DNA of 64,000 nucleotides from Kocuria sp. (GCA_030524035.1 JAUNHG010000004.1:85363-149362), one strand, 5' to 3'. Shown: positions 1-9,471, counted from the first letter of the stretch. Program-made: numbers and translations. The notes: generated by a model from the letters alone, not told the origin.

Positions 1-165
1 GCTAACCGCTGGCACTCCGGTCACCCTGGAGGGCTCGGCGGCATGCTCGCCAAAAAAGACACCGTCGGGTTGCAAGCCCTTTTGTCCCGGCAAAATGAAG
101 TCTTTGACCTCATCAGCGCACAGTTGGCAAAACGCACCGAACATCTGCAGTTGCCCCCGAATTGA
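1..165 (+). CDS. 3' end of an unidentified gene cut by the window edge
   Basis: Frame 1 is open from the first base and stops at TGA 163-165, giving the last 54 residues of a protein. The tail is glycine-rich (HPGGLGGMLAKKD) and then looks like an amphipathic helix ending LPPN. I do not recognise the family. It is convergent with the phosphoesterase gene that ends at 206, leaving only 40 bases between the two stops. The continuous coding appearance and the tight convergence support a real gene. The product cannot be named from this piece. Confidence 0.55.
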   Translation, partial: ANRWHSGHPGGLGGMLAKKDTVGLQALLSRQNEVFDLISAQLAKRTEHLQLPPN

Positions 166-205
166 TGCAGGCATCTCCGCTGGCATCCGCCAAATACTGC
201 GGTGG

Positions 206-1597
206 TCAGCGGAGATACCGGTGCACCGCACGCACTGCCATGGCGGCTCCCGCAACAACTGCCACGGTCAGCGCCATTCCCCAGGAGTCGGGAATCACTC
301 GCCCAGAGTCAATAGAACCGCCTATTGACTCTAGGCTGTCATCCTCCATAACCGCCGGCTTCCGACCCGTCGGCACGTGAGACCGCAGATCCACCGGCAG
401 AATAAGGTGATCGGGGTCCCCCCACTGCTGCAGGGCCAGTTCTTCGGGTGTGAATGCGCCCTGCATATGGTCTATCTGGGCTTGAGGGGCAAAATCTGAC
501 GGCGAAAAACTATCGAGCACCGGGGAATAGGTACTCACCCGCACGGAACCATCCGCAACACGGAACTGTAATAACCGCAAAAAACCCGTTCTCCGCTCCC
601 CTCGGGCTTCCCGGTGGCCCACGGGAAAATTTTCGTCTGGAACACGGTGCGCCTGGTAGTCGGCCAATAAACTCGGCACGGGATATCCCGCGTCGGATTC
701 CACGCGCCAGCCGGTCCCAGATACATGGCCGCATAACACCATGACCACATTCGAGTGGCGGGACACCACCTCACGGTGCAGTTTCACACCGTCGTTGGGA
801 CCATATGTGCCTGGTCCGCCATACTCAGCGCCGGAGCCATCCGGGCGATTACCCCGGTCAAGGTAGTGGTGAGTGCACACGATGGCGTCCCGGTCCGCAT
901 ATTTTGTCAACACTTGGTGAGCCCACGCAGTGTGGTGGTCCCGGATGCCGTATCCCATGTGCAGAATAACCATCTTGGTGCGCCCCACGTCGAGGAGGTC
1001 GTAATGGCAACTGTTTTCGCCGGGCTTCCACGGGCCGCCGTAACGCACCCGAACCGGCAAATCGCCCGCACTGGGGCGCCACTTCTGCTGCGCTAAATGG
1101 TTACGTGCAGGCCCAAAGGCTTTGTTGAACTTGGTAAGTTCCGGCACCCCACGGCCTTCGTCCGAACCCCACCGGTTGTCATGGTTTCCGGGCAGCACCC
1201 CCACCGGAACCCCGTAATCCTCAATCATAGAAATCAGCCGTTCGGCCTCCTGAAACTCCCGGCGTGCCGTGGATTTACGGTTCCAGGACCAGCACCAGTT
1301 CTCTACCAGATCCCCGGTATGGGCCAGGTACACGATCTTCCGTTTCGCGGCGTTTTCGCCCACCCAACGCGCAATGGCGTCGTGAGCGGCTTTGAAACGG
1401 GCTTGCCGCTGGGGGTTAGAAGGATCAGCGGCACCTTCAGCAATGTATTGGGTATCGGTGAGGTGAACGATGGCGAAGTCATAGTCAGCGGGGTCTGCGA
1501 ACCCTGCCTCCACGGGTTGCGCAGGACCGGCGATGGATTCCTGGCCAAAGCCGTGAACTACAGAAACGTCGTGGTTTTTGTGTTGCTGATGTTGCAT
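206..1597 (-). CDS. Calcineurin-like metallophosphoesterase with C-terminal membrane anchor
   Basis: The protein has the metallophosphoesterase motif set: HLTDTQY near the start (D-x-Q in place of D-x-H), HTGDLVENW, PGNHDNRWG and a later CTHH, plus CGHVSGTGW where the usual GHxH would be. This predicts a two-metal phosphoesterase; the substrate is unknown. The last about 20 residues (MALTVAVVAGAAMAVRAVHRYLR) form one hydrophobic segment with a basic tail, so it may be membrane-tethered. The frame stays open to 1648, but the ATG at 1597 is preceded by GGGAGG about 12 nt upstream, and using it removes an overlap with the upstream gene. It is the last gene of a minus-strand run from the oxidoreductase at 4111. 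No signal peptide is visible at the start. Confidence 0.8.
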   Translation of the reverse strand: MQHQQHKNHDVSVVHGFGQESIAGPAQPVEAGFADPADYDFAIVHLTDTQYIAEGAADPSNPQRQARFKAAHDAIARWVGENAAKRKIVYLAHTGDLVENWCWSWNRKSTARREFQEAERLISMIEDYGVPVGVLPGNHDNRWGSDEGRGVPELTKFNKAFGPARNHLAQQKWRPSAGDLPVRVRYGGPWKPGENSCHYDLLDVGRTKMVILHMGYGIRDHHTAWAHQVLTKYADRDAIVCTHHYLDRGNRPDGSGAEYGGPGTYGPNDGVKLHREVVSRHSNVVMVLCGHVSGTGWRVESDAGYPVPSLLADYQAHRVPDENFPVGHREARGERRTGFLRLLQFRVADGSVRVSTYSPVLDSFSPSDFAPQAQIDHMQGAFTPEELALQQWGDPDHLILPVDLRSHVPTGRKPAVMEDDSLESIGGSIDSGRVIPDSWGMALTVAVVAGAAMAVRAVHRYLR

Positions 1598-1626
1598 GTA
1601 TTGCTGGTTCCTCCCGCGTGGTGGCA

Positions 1627-2076
1627 CTACCGGCGTGCGGTGCGCCACCCTGAATCGTCCTGTGTTTCGGAGGGGTTCTCTGGGGGCGTTGGGGCGTGGT
1701 CATCGGTACCCTGTTGTTCTGCACGCAGTTGTTTGGCGGATGGTATGGACAAAACCGCCACCACGGCATTGACGACCAAAAGGGCAAAGGCCGCGTAGTA
1801 GACCCACACGGAAGGGTAAAACCAGAACAGTGCCATGCCCCACCCTGTGGCGGTGAGTACCGCAATCACAACAGCCAGGATGAATAGGGCAAGTTTGGTG
1901 GTGGCGTATGCAGCGTTTTTTGCCCGTATACCGTAAAAGATACCCAGACCAGCGAAGAAAATCGGGAAGAACAACTCCCCGGTGACCACAATGGTGTCCC
2001 GGTGGTACACGTGCCGCCCGAGCGCTTGGAGCACCGCAGCGGCGGCGAGCAACACAGGGGCAAGGGCGGACTTCAT
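1627..2076 (-). CDS. Small hypothetical integral membrane protein
   Basis: A 149-residue protein with about four hydrophobic segments (near residues 5-18, 33-50, 61-80 and 88-110) and a polar Pro/Glu/Asp-rich C-terminal tail of about 35 residues. I recognise no domain. It lies just upstream of the phosphoesterase on the same strand, with 29 bases between its stop and the chosen phosphoesterase start, so the two are probably co-transcribed. Its start is 82 bases downstream of the DUF456 gene. The coding call rests on the coherent membrane topology and the position in the run. Confidence 0.65.
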   Translation of the reverse strand: MKSALAPVLLAAAAVLQALGRHVYHRDTIVVTGELFFPIFFAGLGIFYGIRAKNAAYATTKLALFILAVVIAVLTATGWGMALFWFYPSVWVYYAAFALLVVNAVVAVLSIPSAKQLRAEQQGTDDHAPTPPENPSETQDDSGWRTARR

Positions 2077-2158
2077 AGGGGCGCTCCTGACGCAACAACG
2101 GACAGCTGGAGCAATCGAGTCTATGCGGGAGCAGTGCAGACAGAAAGCTGGCTAGCTG

Positions 2159-2671
2159 TCACGCCAGCCGCACAAAAAAGGACACCGCGCAGACCACAAA
2201 GGTGGAAGCCGCCGCGAGCGCACACACTAGTTCCACCAGGATGCCAATGCCCATGGCTTTTGCTGCCACCCATGACGAATCCAGTGCGGCGCGGAAGTTT
2301 TTCTGCCGCTGGGTTTCGGAGGCCAACAATCCCACGATAAATCCCACGAACAACCCCACCACGGGAATGACAAATACCCCCACTACCGCGCCGATGACTC
2401 CCAGCAAAAGGGAGCGGTTGGGGATCTGCCGCTGTTTGAGGCGACGCCCGGTCATGACGAAGGACGCTGACATACCTGCGATCACCAGCATGCCGCCCAG
2501 GGCCAAAGCAATCCAGCCTTCAACCGCTTGCACCACCAATGCCCAAATGATAAGGCCAATCAGGATGGCCAGTGACCCCGGCAGAACCGGCACGATAATT
2601 CCAATGGTGCCCACCACGATCAGCGCGACGGTGACTAACGTGGTGATGATTTCAGCAGTCATGCCACCCAT
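2159..2671 (-). CDS. DUF456 family membrane protein
   Basis: A 170-residue very hydrophobic protein. It carries the glycine-rich pattern of DUF456 proteins: GTIGIIVPVLPGSLAILIG near the start, and a second glycine-zipper-like segment (LLGVIGAVVGVFVIPVVGLF) followed by a loop containing SETQRQKNFRAAL. Four or five membrane segments are likely. The function of the family is unknown. It starts 6 bases after the stop of the oxidoreductase gene, which indicates one transcript and possible translational coupling. Confidence 0.8.
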   Translation of the reverse strand: MGGMTAEIITTLVTVALIVVGTIGIIVPVLPGSLAILIGLIIWALVVQAVEGWIALALGGMLVIAGMSASFVMTGRRLKQRQIPNRSLLLGVIGAVVGVFVIPVVGLFVGFIVGLLASETQRQKNFRAALDSSWVAAKAMGIGILVELVCALAAASTFVVCAVSFFVRLA

Positions 2672-2677
2672 TGTCCC

Positions 2678-4111
2678 CTAGACGCGCGCTAGGTCGCCTA
2701 ACGCGGTGGTGGCGGCGTTATACCCACACATTCCATGGACTCCCCCACCTGGCGGTGTCGATGAGGAGCATAAGTACACGCCGGAAGCCCCAGCCCTATA
2801 CGGATTAAGTTTGATCACCGGCCGGAATACCTGTTGTAACCCGCTCAGCGCGCCGCCACCAATAGAGCCACCCACCAGATTGGTATTCATGGCCTCAAGT
2901 GCCTGGGGCGCATGATCCACTCGCATAACAATCCGGTCCCTCAGCCCCGGCGCAAACCGTTCGATCTGCTGGATCACCAGATCCCCCGCCAGGTTCGGGG
3001 TTTTCTGCGGACCGCAGTACCCATGTGGCACGTGGGCATAGGACCAGAGCACGTGTTGTCCGGCAGGTGCCCGAGAGGGGTCAGCGACGGAAGGTTGAGC
3101 AACCATCACAAAAGGACGTTCCGGCAGGGTTCCGCGAGCGGCAAGTTGTTCGGCGCGACTGATCTCCTGCACAGTGCCTCCCACATGGACAGTCCCTGCC
3201 TGCGCTATGCGAGGGTCATACCAAGGCGCGGGGCCTTCTAACAACAAATCAACCTTGTGCACTGCTGCCCCGTAACGCCATGTGCTCAAAGCCTTGCGGT
3301 AGCGGGAGGGCATATCCAGCCCCTGCAACCGCAGCATCTGTCGCGGGGTGAGGTCCAACATGAGGATTTCTGGGGCGCCTAGGTCCCGGAGGTCTGTGAC
3401 TTGGCGGCCGGTTTCGATCTTCCCGCCGTGAACGGTCAGGTCAGCTACCAGGGCATCCACGATCGACTGTGTACCACCCCGAGCCACAGGCCACCCGTTG
3501 CTGTGCCCCAGAATGTTAAATAGGACCGCAAAAGCACTGGTCAACGGGTAGGACATCGGCAAGGCGGCGTGTGCAGCAGCTCCAGCCAGGAGTCCCTTAG
3601 CCTGCTCCGTGACGAAAGCATGCGCCAGCCACGACACCGGCCATGGTGCCCGGGCCCCGAACTTGGCCACAGTCATTGGGTTCTGGGGCCACCTCATCAA
3701 AGGCCGGAGGGCGCTGCTCAGAATGTCCGAAAGATTATTCAGAGGCCCTGCGTGCAATGCGCGCCAAGCGGCGGCATCGCGCCCAAGGGCCACGGCTGTC
3801 TGTTCAAGGTTGGGCAGAAGGAGCCCGGGATCCTGTCCGTCCAGTGGGTGGGCTGCTGCGATCTGAGGCAACAGCCATTCCAGACCACGTTCCTGCAAGT
3901 TCAACGCAGCGAACGCGGGAGATGCGGCCCCAAAAGGGTGGCAAGCCGCTCCCAGATCCACGGTGGTTCCAGTTCCGAACAAGGGTGCCGAGCGTGCGGC
4001 ACCGCCCACGGTAGGCTGTGCCTCCAAGACTGTCACGGACAACTCCGCCCGCGCCAAAACACACGCGGCAGTCAAACCATTAGGACCGGAACCAACAACA
4101 ACCGCATCCAT
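2678..4111 (-). CDS. Phytoene-desaturase-like FAD-dependent oxidoreductase
   Basis: A 477-residue flavoprotein of the amine-oxidase/phytoene-dehydrogenase superfamily. The N-terminal Rossmann motif VVVGSGPNGLTAACVLARA and the following acidic strand end (LEAQ) bind FAD, and GGAARS follows as in carotenoid desaturase relatives. The C-terminus carries the second FAD signature (GVYLCSSSTPPGGGVHGMCG). The family includes carotenoid desaturases and poorly characterised oxidoreductases; no other carotenoid gene is nearby, so the substrate is open. ATG at 4111 is preceded by GGAG at about 10 nt. It appears to be the first gene of the minus-strand run down to 206. Confidence 0.85.
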   Translation of the reverse strand: MDAVVVGSGPNGLTAACVLARAELSVTVLEAQPTVGGAARSAPLFGTGTTVDLGAACHPFGAASPAFAALNLQERGLEWLLPQIAAAHPLDGQDPGLLLPNLEQTAVALGRDAAAWRALHAGPLNNLSDILSSALRPLMRWPQNPMTVAKFGARAPWPVSWLAHAFVTEQAKGLLAGAAAHAALPMSYPLTSAFAVLFNILGHSNGWPVARGGTQSIVDALVADLTVHGGKIETGRQVTDLRDLGAPEILMLDLTPRQMLRLQGLDMPSRYRKALSTWRYGAAVHKVDLLLEGPAPWYDPRIAQAGTVHVGGTVQEISRAEQLAARGTLPERPFVMVAQPSVADPSRAPAGQHVLWSYAHVPHGYCGPQKTPNLAGDLVIQQIERFAPGLRDRIVMRVDHAPQALEAMNTNLVGGSIGGGALSGLQQVFRPVIKLNPYRAGASGVYLCSSSTPPGGGVHGMCGYNAATTALGDLARV

Positions 4112-4353
4112 TCGTTATGCGCTCCAATCGAAAAATAATTCTTATTGCTCCACAATACCGCGATTGCGCGGTCCTTGTAGACCCCACAATTGTCACAGTG
4201 AATTCTAAATTCTGCCTATACGAACCACATGTCGCTCCGATACGATGAGATCGTAGTAGAAAAAATACTTTTACTTTGCTCGCACCATGGGGCATCTGAT
4301 TTTCAGAACCAAACAGACGGCCAGAGTAGGCCAGACACAAAACGGGAGCGTTT
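4112..4353. promoter_or_regulatory. Divergent intergenic region before the ABC-F gene
   Basis: This 242-base A/T-rich spacer separates the divergently transcribed oxidoreductase and ABC-F genes and must hold both promoters. A short plus-strand reading frame begins at ATG 4287 and ends at TAA 4359-4361, overlapping the ABC-F start. It would encode 24 residues. ABC-F resistance genes are often controlled by leader peptides, so this is a possible leader ORF, but it has no good ribosome-binding site. I could not assign convincing -35/-10 boxes. Confidence 0.3.
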
Positions 4354-6012
4354 GTGAGTAACATCGGTTATCTCAGCATCCAAGAACTTGTTATTAATCT
4401 GCCAGACGGCAGACCCTTGATTAAGGATGCGACGTTCTCACTTGGCGGACGGGAGCGAGCTTGCCTCATCGGTGAGAATGGCACCGGCAAGACTACAATC
4501 CTGCGTGCGCTCCTGGGGGAAGTGCGGTTTTCATCCGGGAATATATCGGTGCACGGTTCGCCAGGGGTACTCCGTCAGGTTCCTGGTGGCGCAACAGTCG
4601 GTGAGATGCTGGCAGAAACAGCAGGAACCAATGTGACCCAGGCATATACTCGGCTGATCCGCGCTGAGCGCGCGGCTGCGGTTGCGCCCAGCGACCAGAC
4701 TCATATGGCGCTAGCCGAATCTATAGCGGACTGGGATGAGCTCGGCGGCTTTGAACTTGAAGCCACCTGGGACAGGCTAGGGGAAAACGTTGCTGGCCGC
4801 ACGTTCCGCAATCTCAAAGATCTACCGGTTGAACACCTTTCTGGTGGTGAGGTCAAGCGGTTGCTTCTCGAGTCGCTGCTCCGGGGCCCTCTAGATCCCC
4901 TACTGCTCGACGAGCCAGACAACTATCTCGATGTGGAAGGAAAGCAGTGGTTAGAAGACCAGCTGACGGCTTCAGAAAAGGCTGTGCTGGTCATCAGCCA
5001 TGATCGATACTTACTCCATCGCGTCGCCACGAAGGTGGTGACCATTGAACGCCATCGTACGGGGAACCGGGTATGGGTACACCCCGGGTCTTTTGATGGC
5101 TGGGCCGAAGCGCGAACCGCCCGCGTGGCAGCGGTCGAGGAAGACCGACGCCGGTGGAACGAGCAACGAGCACGATTGGATTCTGAGGTCAAGCGCAAGA
5201 GACAGGAGGCGAAAAATAACGACAAGTTGGCCTCTAGGTTGAAGGCTGCCAAGAGCCGTCTAGCACGCTTCGAAAGAGACCCGCACCCTGAACGAATCAT
5301 GGCTTTCAGGGGGGCAGACGTCACATTCGAAGGCAGCAGGACGGGCAAGCTGGTGCTACGGTGTGAGGGTATAGGGGTGCCCGGCACCGTCGACCCCTTC
5401 AATCTTGAACTTTTCGCAGGGGATCGGGTGGCCTTAGTTGGCAGCAATGGTGTGGGCAAAAGCGCCTTGATGCACCTACTCGCCACCGCGACGTCCGCTA
5501 CCGGGGCTGATTCAGAGCGAAGGATCGACGTGGATCGAGACCCACAAACACTCGATATCGTAGGGAAAGTTCAAACGGGTACTGGGGTGCGCGCAGGCTA
5601 TTTCTCTCAAACAAACCGCCGAAGCGATCTTGACGGTGAGACGCTGCTGGGGATTTTGCACCACGGACACAAGTACCGTACTGGGATTGGGCAGGAGGAA
5701 GCAGGTGAGTTTCTCGCTCGGTACGGGCTAGCAGCTCAGTCTCGATCAACTTACGAGGCGTTGTCTGGAGGTCAGCAAGCTCGTTTCCAGCTTCTTCTGC
5801 TTGAGCTAGAAGCCGTGAACCTCCTATTCCTGGATGAACCTACAGACAATCTCGATGTGGACTCTGCCGAATCAGTCCAGAGAGCTTTGCAAGGATTTAG
5901 TGGCGCAGCCGTCGCAATCACACACGATCGATGGTTCGCACAGTCCTTCGACAAATTCCTCAACGTCACAAGATCGGGACAAGTCATCGGTTCAATGTCT
6001 GCTCCCTGGTAA
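4354..6012 (+). CDS. ABC-F family ATP-binding protein
   Basis: A 552-residue soluble protein with two ABC ATPase modules and no membrane segment, the ABC-F layout. Module 1 has Walker A GENGTGKTT, signature LSGGEVKR and Walker B LLLDEPDNYLD. Module 2 has Walker A GSNGVGKSA, signature LSGGQQAR and Walker B LFLDEPTDNLD. A charged linker rich in Arg and Lys lies between them (about residues 255-315), where ABC-F proteins bind the ribosome. Members are translation factors or protect ribosomes from peptidyl-transferase antibiotics. GTG 4354 is preceded by GGGAG at 5 nt. It is convergent with the Sdp-like operon and could be a resistance or self-protection gene, but that is inference. Confidence 0.85.
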   Translation: MSNIGYLSIQELVINLPDGRPLIKDATFSLGGRERACLIGENGTGKTTILRALLGEVRFSSGNISVHGSPGVLRQVPGGATVGEMLAETAGTNVTQAYTRLIRAERAAAVAPSDQTHMALAESIADWDELGGFELEATWDRLGENVAGRTFRNLKDLPVEHLSGGEVKRLLLESLLRGPLDPLLLDEPDNYLDVEGKQWLEDQLTASEKAVLVISHDRYLLHRVATKVVTIERHRTGNRVWVHPGSFDGWAEARTARVAAVEEDRRRWNEQRARLDSEVKRKRQEAKNNDKLASRLKAAKSRLARFERDPHPERIMAFRGADVTFEGSRTGKLVLRCEGIGVPGTVDPFNLELFAGDRVALVGSNGVGKSALMHLLATATSATGADSERRIDVDRDPQTLDIVGKVQTGTGVRAGYFSQTNRRSDLDGETLLGILHHGHKYRTGIGQEEAGEFLARYGLAAQSRSTYEALSGGQQARFQLLLLELEAVNLLFLDEPTDNLDVDSAESVQRALQGFSGAAVAITHDRWFAQSFDKFLNVTRSGQVIGSMSAPW

Positions 6013-6275
6013 GACGAATGTCTCAGGCAAATGGCCTACGGCAACCTCTTCAACAACTGGGATCAGCAATGAAGGACCGATCCGAACGCCCCTCGCCTAA
6101 ATCGAGAGCATGACCGGCTAGCAAGGACCCCCGATGCAGTATACTCGCCAAAGCTTAAAACCAGCCTTGGTCTGGTCATACGCCATTTATAGCGGCCCCC
6201 CACGAATAGCGGGGAAGTGTACTTGAGGAAACGAGACCTGAGCGTGCGTAGGGTGGTACAGGCGGTGGATACTAG
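6013..6275. other. Intergenic region between convergent ABC-F and exporter genes
   Basis: A 263-base gap between two converging genes. It contains a C-run followed about 8 bases later by a G-run (CCCCCCAC to GCGGGG, about 6196-6213) that could form a short hairpin, but no clear T-tract follows on either strand. I see no gene in it. Confidence 0.35.
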
Positions 6276-7898
6276 TCACCTTTCAGGGTCTCGTGCACCT
6301 GAGTATTGTTGCAGCAATGGTTCAGAATCGGAGTCGTGAATGATCATGACCACTAAGCGCGTCTTGCTCAACTCGTTAATGATTTCACGTACTCTAACCT
6401 GACGTTTCAGATCCAGACTGTTAAAAGGCTCATCGAGCAAGACGATAGGCCGATCATCCAGGAGCATCTGAATGAGATACACGAGCTGCTCCTGTCCACC
6501 AGACAATTCATGTCCTTCATGACCAATGTGTGTATCCAGACCACGAGGCAGAGAGGCCAAGACTTCGTCGGCAGCCAACCGCGTGAAAGCCTCAGTAATT
6601 TGATTATCACTCCAGTCCCTGCCCATAGTGATGTTCTCCCGGACCGTAGCAGAGAAGAGCTGACGCGTCTGCGGGACATGACAGACCACACGACGCAGAT
6701 CACCAGGAGCCATCTGCGCCACATCCTCGCCGTTGACGAGGATGGATCCGGCCTCCGCGCGGCGCAGTCCCGCCAAAATGACAAAAAGACTGGATTTTCC
6801 GACACCATTGGCGCCACGAAGTAAGTGAAGTCCAGGGCCCCGGAGGTTGAGATCCATAAGAGGGAAAGGATCTCCACCAGGGTAGCGACATACAACACCC
6901 TGAGTCTGGATGGAAAGCAACTTCGCGGAGACGATCGAAGACCCACCATTAGGCTCCGGCTCCCCGGGTAAACAGGTATGCAGCTCCTCTAAGCGATCAT
7001 TAGAGACCTTTGCCTGCTTAAGATCACCAAGGGATGCCGTGATTGTCAGCAATGGCGAAACAAGAAACGTAAGATAAAGAAAGAAAGTAACCAAACTTGA
7101 GAGTTCGAGGACACCGCGGCTCACAAGTGATCCCCCATAAAGCAAGACCGTGACTAGTGACGCCTGGAAGGCAACACTCATGGCGGGTACAACAATCGAC
7201 TCCCAGCCCACCAACGCTCGGCCAGCTCGAAGTGTATTAACCGCTTCCCTATCCAAGAGTCGCAGAGCCCATCCAGCAGCATTAGCGTTCTTCAGTACAG
7301 GGACATTCCCCAAAATCTCGTAGAGGTGAGAGGAGAACGCGGACTCACCCTCGCGAGCTAAGCGAGCGTTCCTCTCGACCCGTTTCAAGGCAACTGCAGA
7401 CACCATAGCTCCGAAGGCCAGAAGACCCACGACAATGAGGGCAAGGGGCCAGGAGTTAAGGAACATTCCAGCTAGACAAAGGGCCATTACTGTAATGGCC
7501 GAAAGCAGCTGCGGAAAAACAGTGAACCAAGGTGGGGGAATACTAGGGACATCCTCAACTACCCTGTTATTGACGTCACCCTTATCGAACGCAGAAAGAG
7601 AGTCCACATCCGCCCGCAAGACACGCTTCGCAAAATTAAGGCGAAGATTGTAGATAAAACTTTCTGATCCTTGTCCTAGAAGGACGCCACTGACTGTGGA
7701 AGCAACAGCATCGACTGCGAAGATTACTACAAGCAATAGTACGAGCGAATGGACCCGAGTCGTATCTGCCGAGAACGCCTCCGTAATAGAACCGACAAGC
7801 AGAGGTTGCACCCCGGTAGCGAGAGCACCGACGAGGCCCAGGGCCACCGCAAGCACGTATACCCCTCGCCCCCCCTGAAAACCGATACGGGCGATCAT
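6276..7898 (-). CDS. ABC exporter (membrane domain fused to ATPase) of the Sdp-like operon
   Basis: A 540-residue half-exporter. The first about 300 residues hold around six membrane segments. The last about 220 residues are an ATPase with Walker A GANGVGKSS, signature LSGGQEQL and Walker B IVLLDEPFNSLD, then an H-loop (MIIHDSD). No N-terminal peptidase domain is present, so it would not cleave a double-glycine leader itself. It is the last gene of a five-gene operon and overlaps the SdpA-like gene by 4 nt (ATGA), so translation is coupled. Likely role: export of, or immunity to, the peptide encoded at 10322-10537. The substrate is inferred from context only. Confidence 0.85.
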   Translation of the reverse strand: MIARIGFQGGRGVYVLAVALGLVGALATGVQPLLVGSITEAFSADTTRVHSLVLLLVVIFAVDAVASTVSGVLLGQGSESFIYNLRLNFAKRVLRADVDSLSAFDKGDVNNRVVEDVPSIPPPWFTVFPQLLSAITVMALCLAGMFLNSWPLALIVVGLLAFGAMVSAVALKRVERNARLAREGESAFSSHLYEILGNVPVLKNANAAGWALRLLDREAVNTLRAGRALVGWESIVVPAMSVAFQASLVTVLLYGGSLVSRGVLELSSLVTFFLYLTFLVSPLLTITASLGDLKQAKVSNDRLEELHTCLPGEPEPNGGSSIVSAKLLSIQTQGVVCRYPGGDPFPLMDLNLRGPGLHLLRGANGVGKSSLFVILAGLRRAEAGSILVNGEDVAQMAPGDLRRVVCHVPQTRQLFSATVRENITMGRDWSDNQITEAFTRLAADEVLASLPRGLDTHIGHEGHELSGGQEQLVYLIQMLLDDRPIVLLDEPFNSLDLKRQVRVREIINELSKTRLVVMIIHDSDSEPLLQQYSGARDPER

Positions 7899-8440
7899 AT
7901 TTGGGTACTCAGAGGGCCAATAGGTTCCGGAGGAAAGATAACCTGATACCGCGGGGGAATTTTCGTCTCGTACCCGGCAGAATGCAGCAACATGGTCTGA
8001 AAATGCGTATGGGAGTCTGGGACAGATGCGAGCTGACCCACGGTAGCCGCACGAATCAACCGCATCCCTGCATCATGCGCCTCCCAAGCATCAGGATCTT
8101 GCTGCCCAGTACCGAGTGACATAAAGATGTCCAAAATGCCTTTAGCTTTCCTCGACGAAGGGGAGTAAAAGGAACTCAAAATATCTTTTCCTGGGGGATC
8201 CGAGACTCTACTCCAAGCCCCCCATTCGTGATCATCAGGACATCCCGTCCGATACATAAGAACAGTATCCTCCACACCAGGGTTAGGTGCGAAGAACTTC
8301 CAGTTAGGAACAGCCATTCCCCCGGCCCCTCTGAGCAAATCCCTTGCCCGTGAGTACTTGTCATCAGGATGTTGAGAGAAGGCCGTTACGGTGAACCAGG
8401 TGCCAAAAACCGCACCGATCAGAATTCGCTTCAAATTCAT
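7895..8440 (-). CDS. SdpA-like membrane-anchored protein
   Basis: A 181-residue protein with one N-terminal hydrophobic segment (ILIGAVFGTWFTVTAF) and an extracytoplasmic-looking remainder. The motif PNWKFFAPNPGVED matches the WxxFxxxP signature shared by SdpA proteins and other partners of HTTM proteins (the DUF5819 group is the alternative). In Bacillus subtilis SdpA and SdpB are together required to process the SDP toxin. It overlaps the hydrolase gene upstream by 4 nt (ATGA) and the exporter downstream by 4 nt, so it belongs to the same operon. The SdpA assignment is by motif and context and should be confirmed with the SdpA profile model. Confidence 0.6.
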   Translation of the reverse strand: MNLKRILIGAVFGTWFTVTAFSQHPDDKYSRARDLLRGAGGMAVPNWKFFAPNPGVEDTVLMYRTGCPDDHEWGAWSRVSDPPGKDILSSFYSPSSRKAKGILDIFMSLGTGQQDPDAWEAHDAGMRLIRAATVGQLASVPDSHTHFQTMLLHSAGYETKIPPRYQVIFPPEPIGPLSTQI

Positions 8441-9471
8441 GCGCCTACCTTTGACGAGGTGATCAGACGGACGATGTGCTCGACCGGCGTACAGTTCATC
8501 ACCATCAAGTGGTGGTTTGAGTCAGGAACATCATGAATAGTGCACCCCGGCGCAATCGAGTCGAGGAGGCTGAGCTGATCCGTTTCCTTGAGCCCATCGC
8601 GCGTGTCGGAACTGATGAAAAGGTGAGCTTCAAGTCCTTCCGGTAGCCTCGGGAGAGACGCAGTTCCATCGAGGAACCACGGAGACAAATAACGCCATTC
8701 CCGTGCAAATGCACGCCAAGTACGCCCAATCTCCCGCTCGGCGGCAATCAAGGGAATCCAAGGCTGCGAAGGGGGTGTTTTTCGCCATTGTCGACGCCAC
8801 CCCCTATACCCCTCGTATTCGTTAAGTAAGGCAGCAGCCCCCCAGCTCATCAAAGGAGCGGTCTGCTCGATATCCATGGTCGTGAACAGAACACCTCGTC
8901 GCTTGACGGGGGACTGCCGAGCCTCATGTGGGTGAGTTGGCTCTAGAAGAATGAGTCGATGCACAAGGCCAGGCTCCTCTTCCGCTAGCCTCTGGGCGAT
9001 AAGACCACCAAGCGAATGACCAATCAAAGTTACAGCGCGCCGTTCTCCAACCCGCGCACGGAGCAGGTCGGCTAAATCGGCCACAGGTTCTCGTAGATTG
9101 AAAGGCTCCATCGCACCAACTCGGGACCGTCGATAGCCAGCTCGGTCAGGAACGATTACCCACGAATCAGGATGCGCTCGTAAAATCCGTTCCGCGAAGT
9201 ACATCAGCGTCGTAGAGCTCACACCGAGCCCATGGAGTAATACAAATACATCTTCACTCTGAGGATCACCCATATGCCGATAACTAATGTCATTGTGAAG
9301 ACGCGAGGTGAACACATCCTCGGTCACATTCCGAGAATCCGAGACATTCGGGTATCGGGAAGCCAACCGCGCCATATATTGCTCACGGCACTTCATAGCT
9401 AAGAGAGCTGTCACAGAGAGAATAATCGCAGAACGCTCAAACTCGTTCCAATTGGTCACCGTTGGCTCCAT
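8437..9471 (-). CDS. Alpha/beta hydrolase in the Sdp-like operon
   Basis: A 344-residue alpha/beta-hydrolase. The oxyanion-hole region is LLHGLGVSSTT, the nucleophile elbow is GHSLGGLIAQ, and a late His lies in DSNHHLMVMN, giving a plausible Ser-Asp-His triad. An N-terminal hydrophobic stretch (SAIILSVTALLAMKC) may be an anchor or signal. The gene begins 16 nt inside the end of the HTTM frame, with only a closely spaced AGGAA before its ATG, so coupling is likely. Sdp operons in Bacillus have no such hydrolase. Here it may hydrolyse or acylate the peptide or a lipid, but no activity can be assigned. Confidence 0.75.
   Translation of the reverse strand: MEPTVTNWNEFERSAIILSVTALLAMKCREQYMARLASRYPNVSDSRNVTEDVFTSRLHNDISYRHMGDPQSEDVFVLLHGLGVSSTTLMYFAERILRAHPDSWVIVPDRAGYRRSRVGAMEPFNLREPVADLADLLRARVGERRAVTLIGHSLGGLIAQRLAEEEPGLVHRLILLEPTHPHEARQSPVKRRGVLFTTMDIEQTAPLMSWGAAALLNEYEGYRGWRRQWRKTPPSQPWIPLIAAEREIGRTWRAFAREWRYLSPWFLDGTASLPRLPEGLEAHLFISSDTRDGLKETDQLSLLDSIAPGCTIHDVPDSNHHLMVMNCTPVEHIVRLITSSKVGA

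Noticed and set aside
6190..6220. C-run/G-run suggestive of a 6C-type RNA
   Set aside because: Only one C6 run is present; the actinobacterial 6C motif needs two C-rich hairpin loops.
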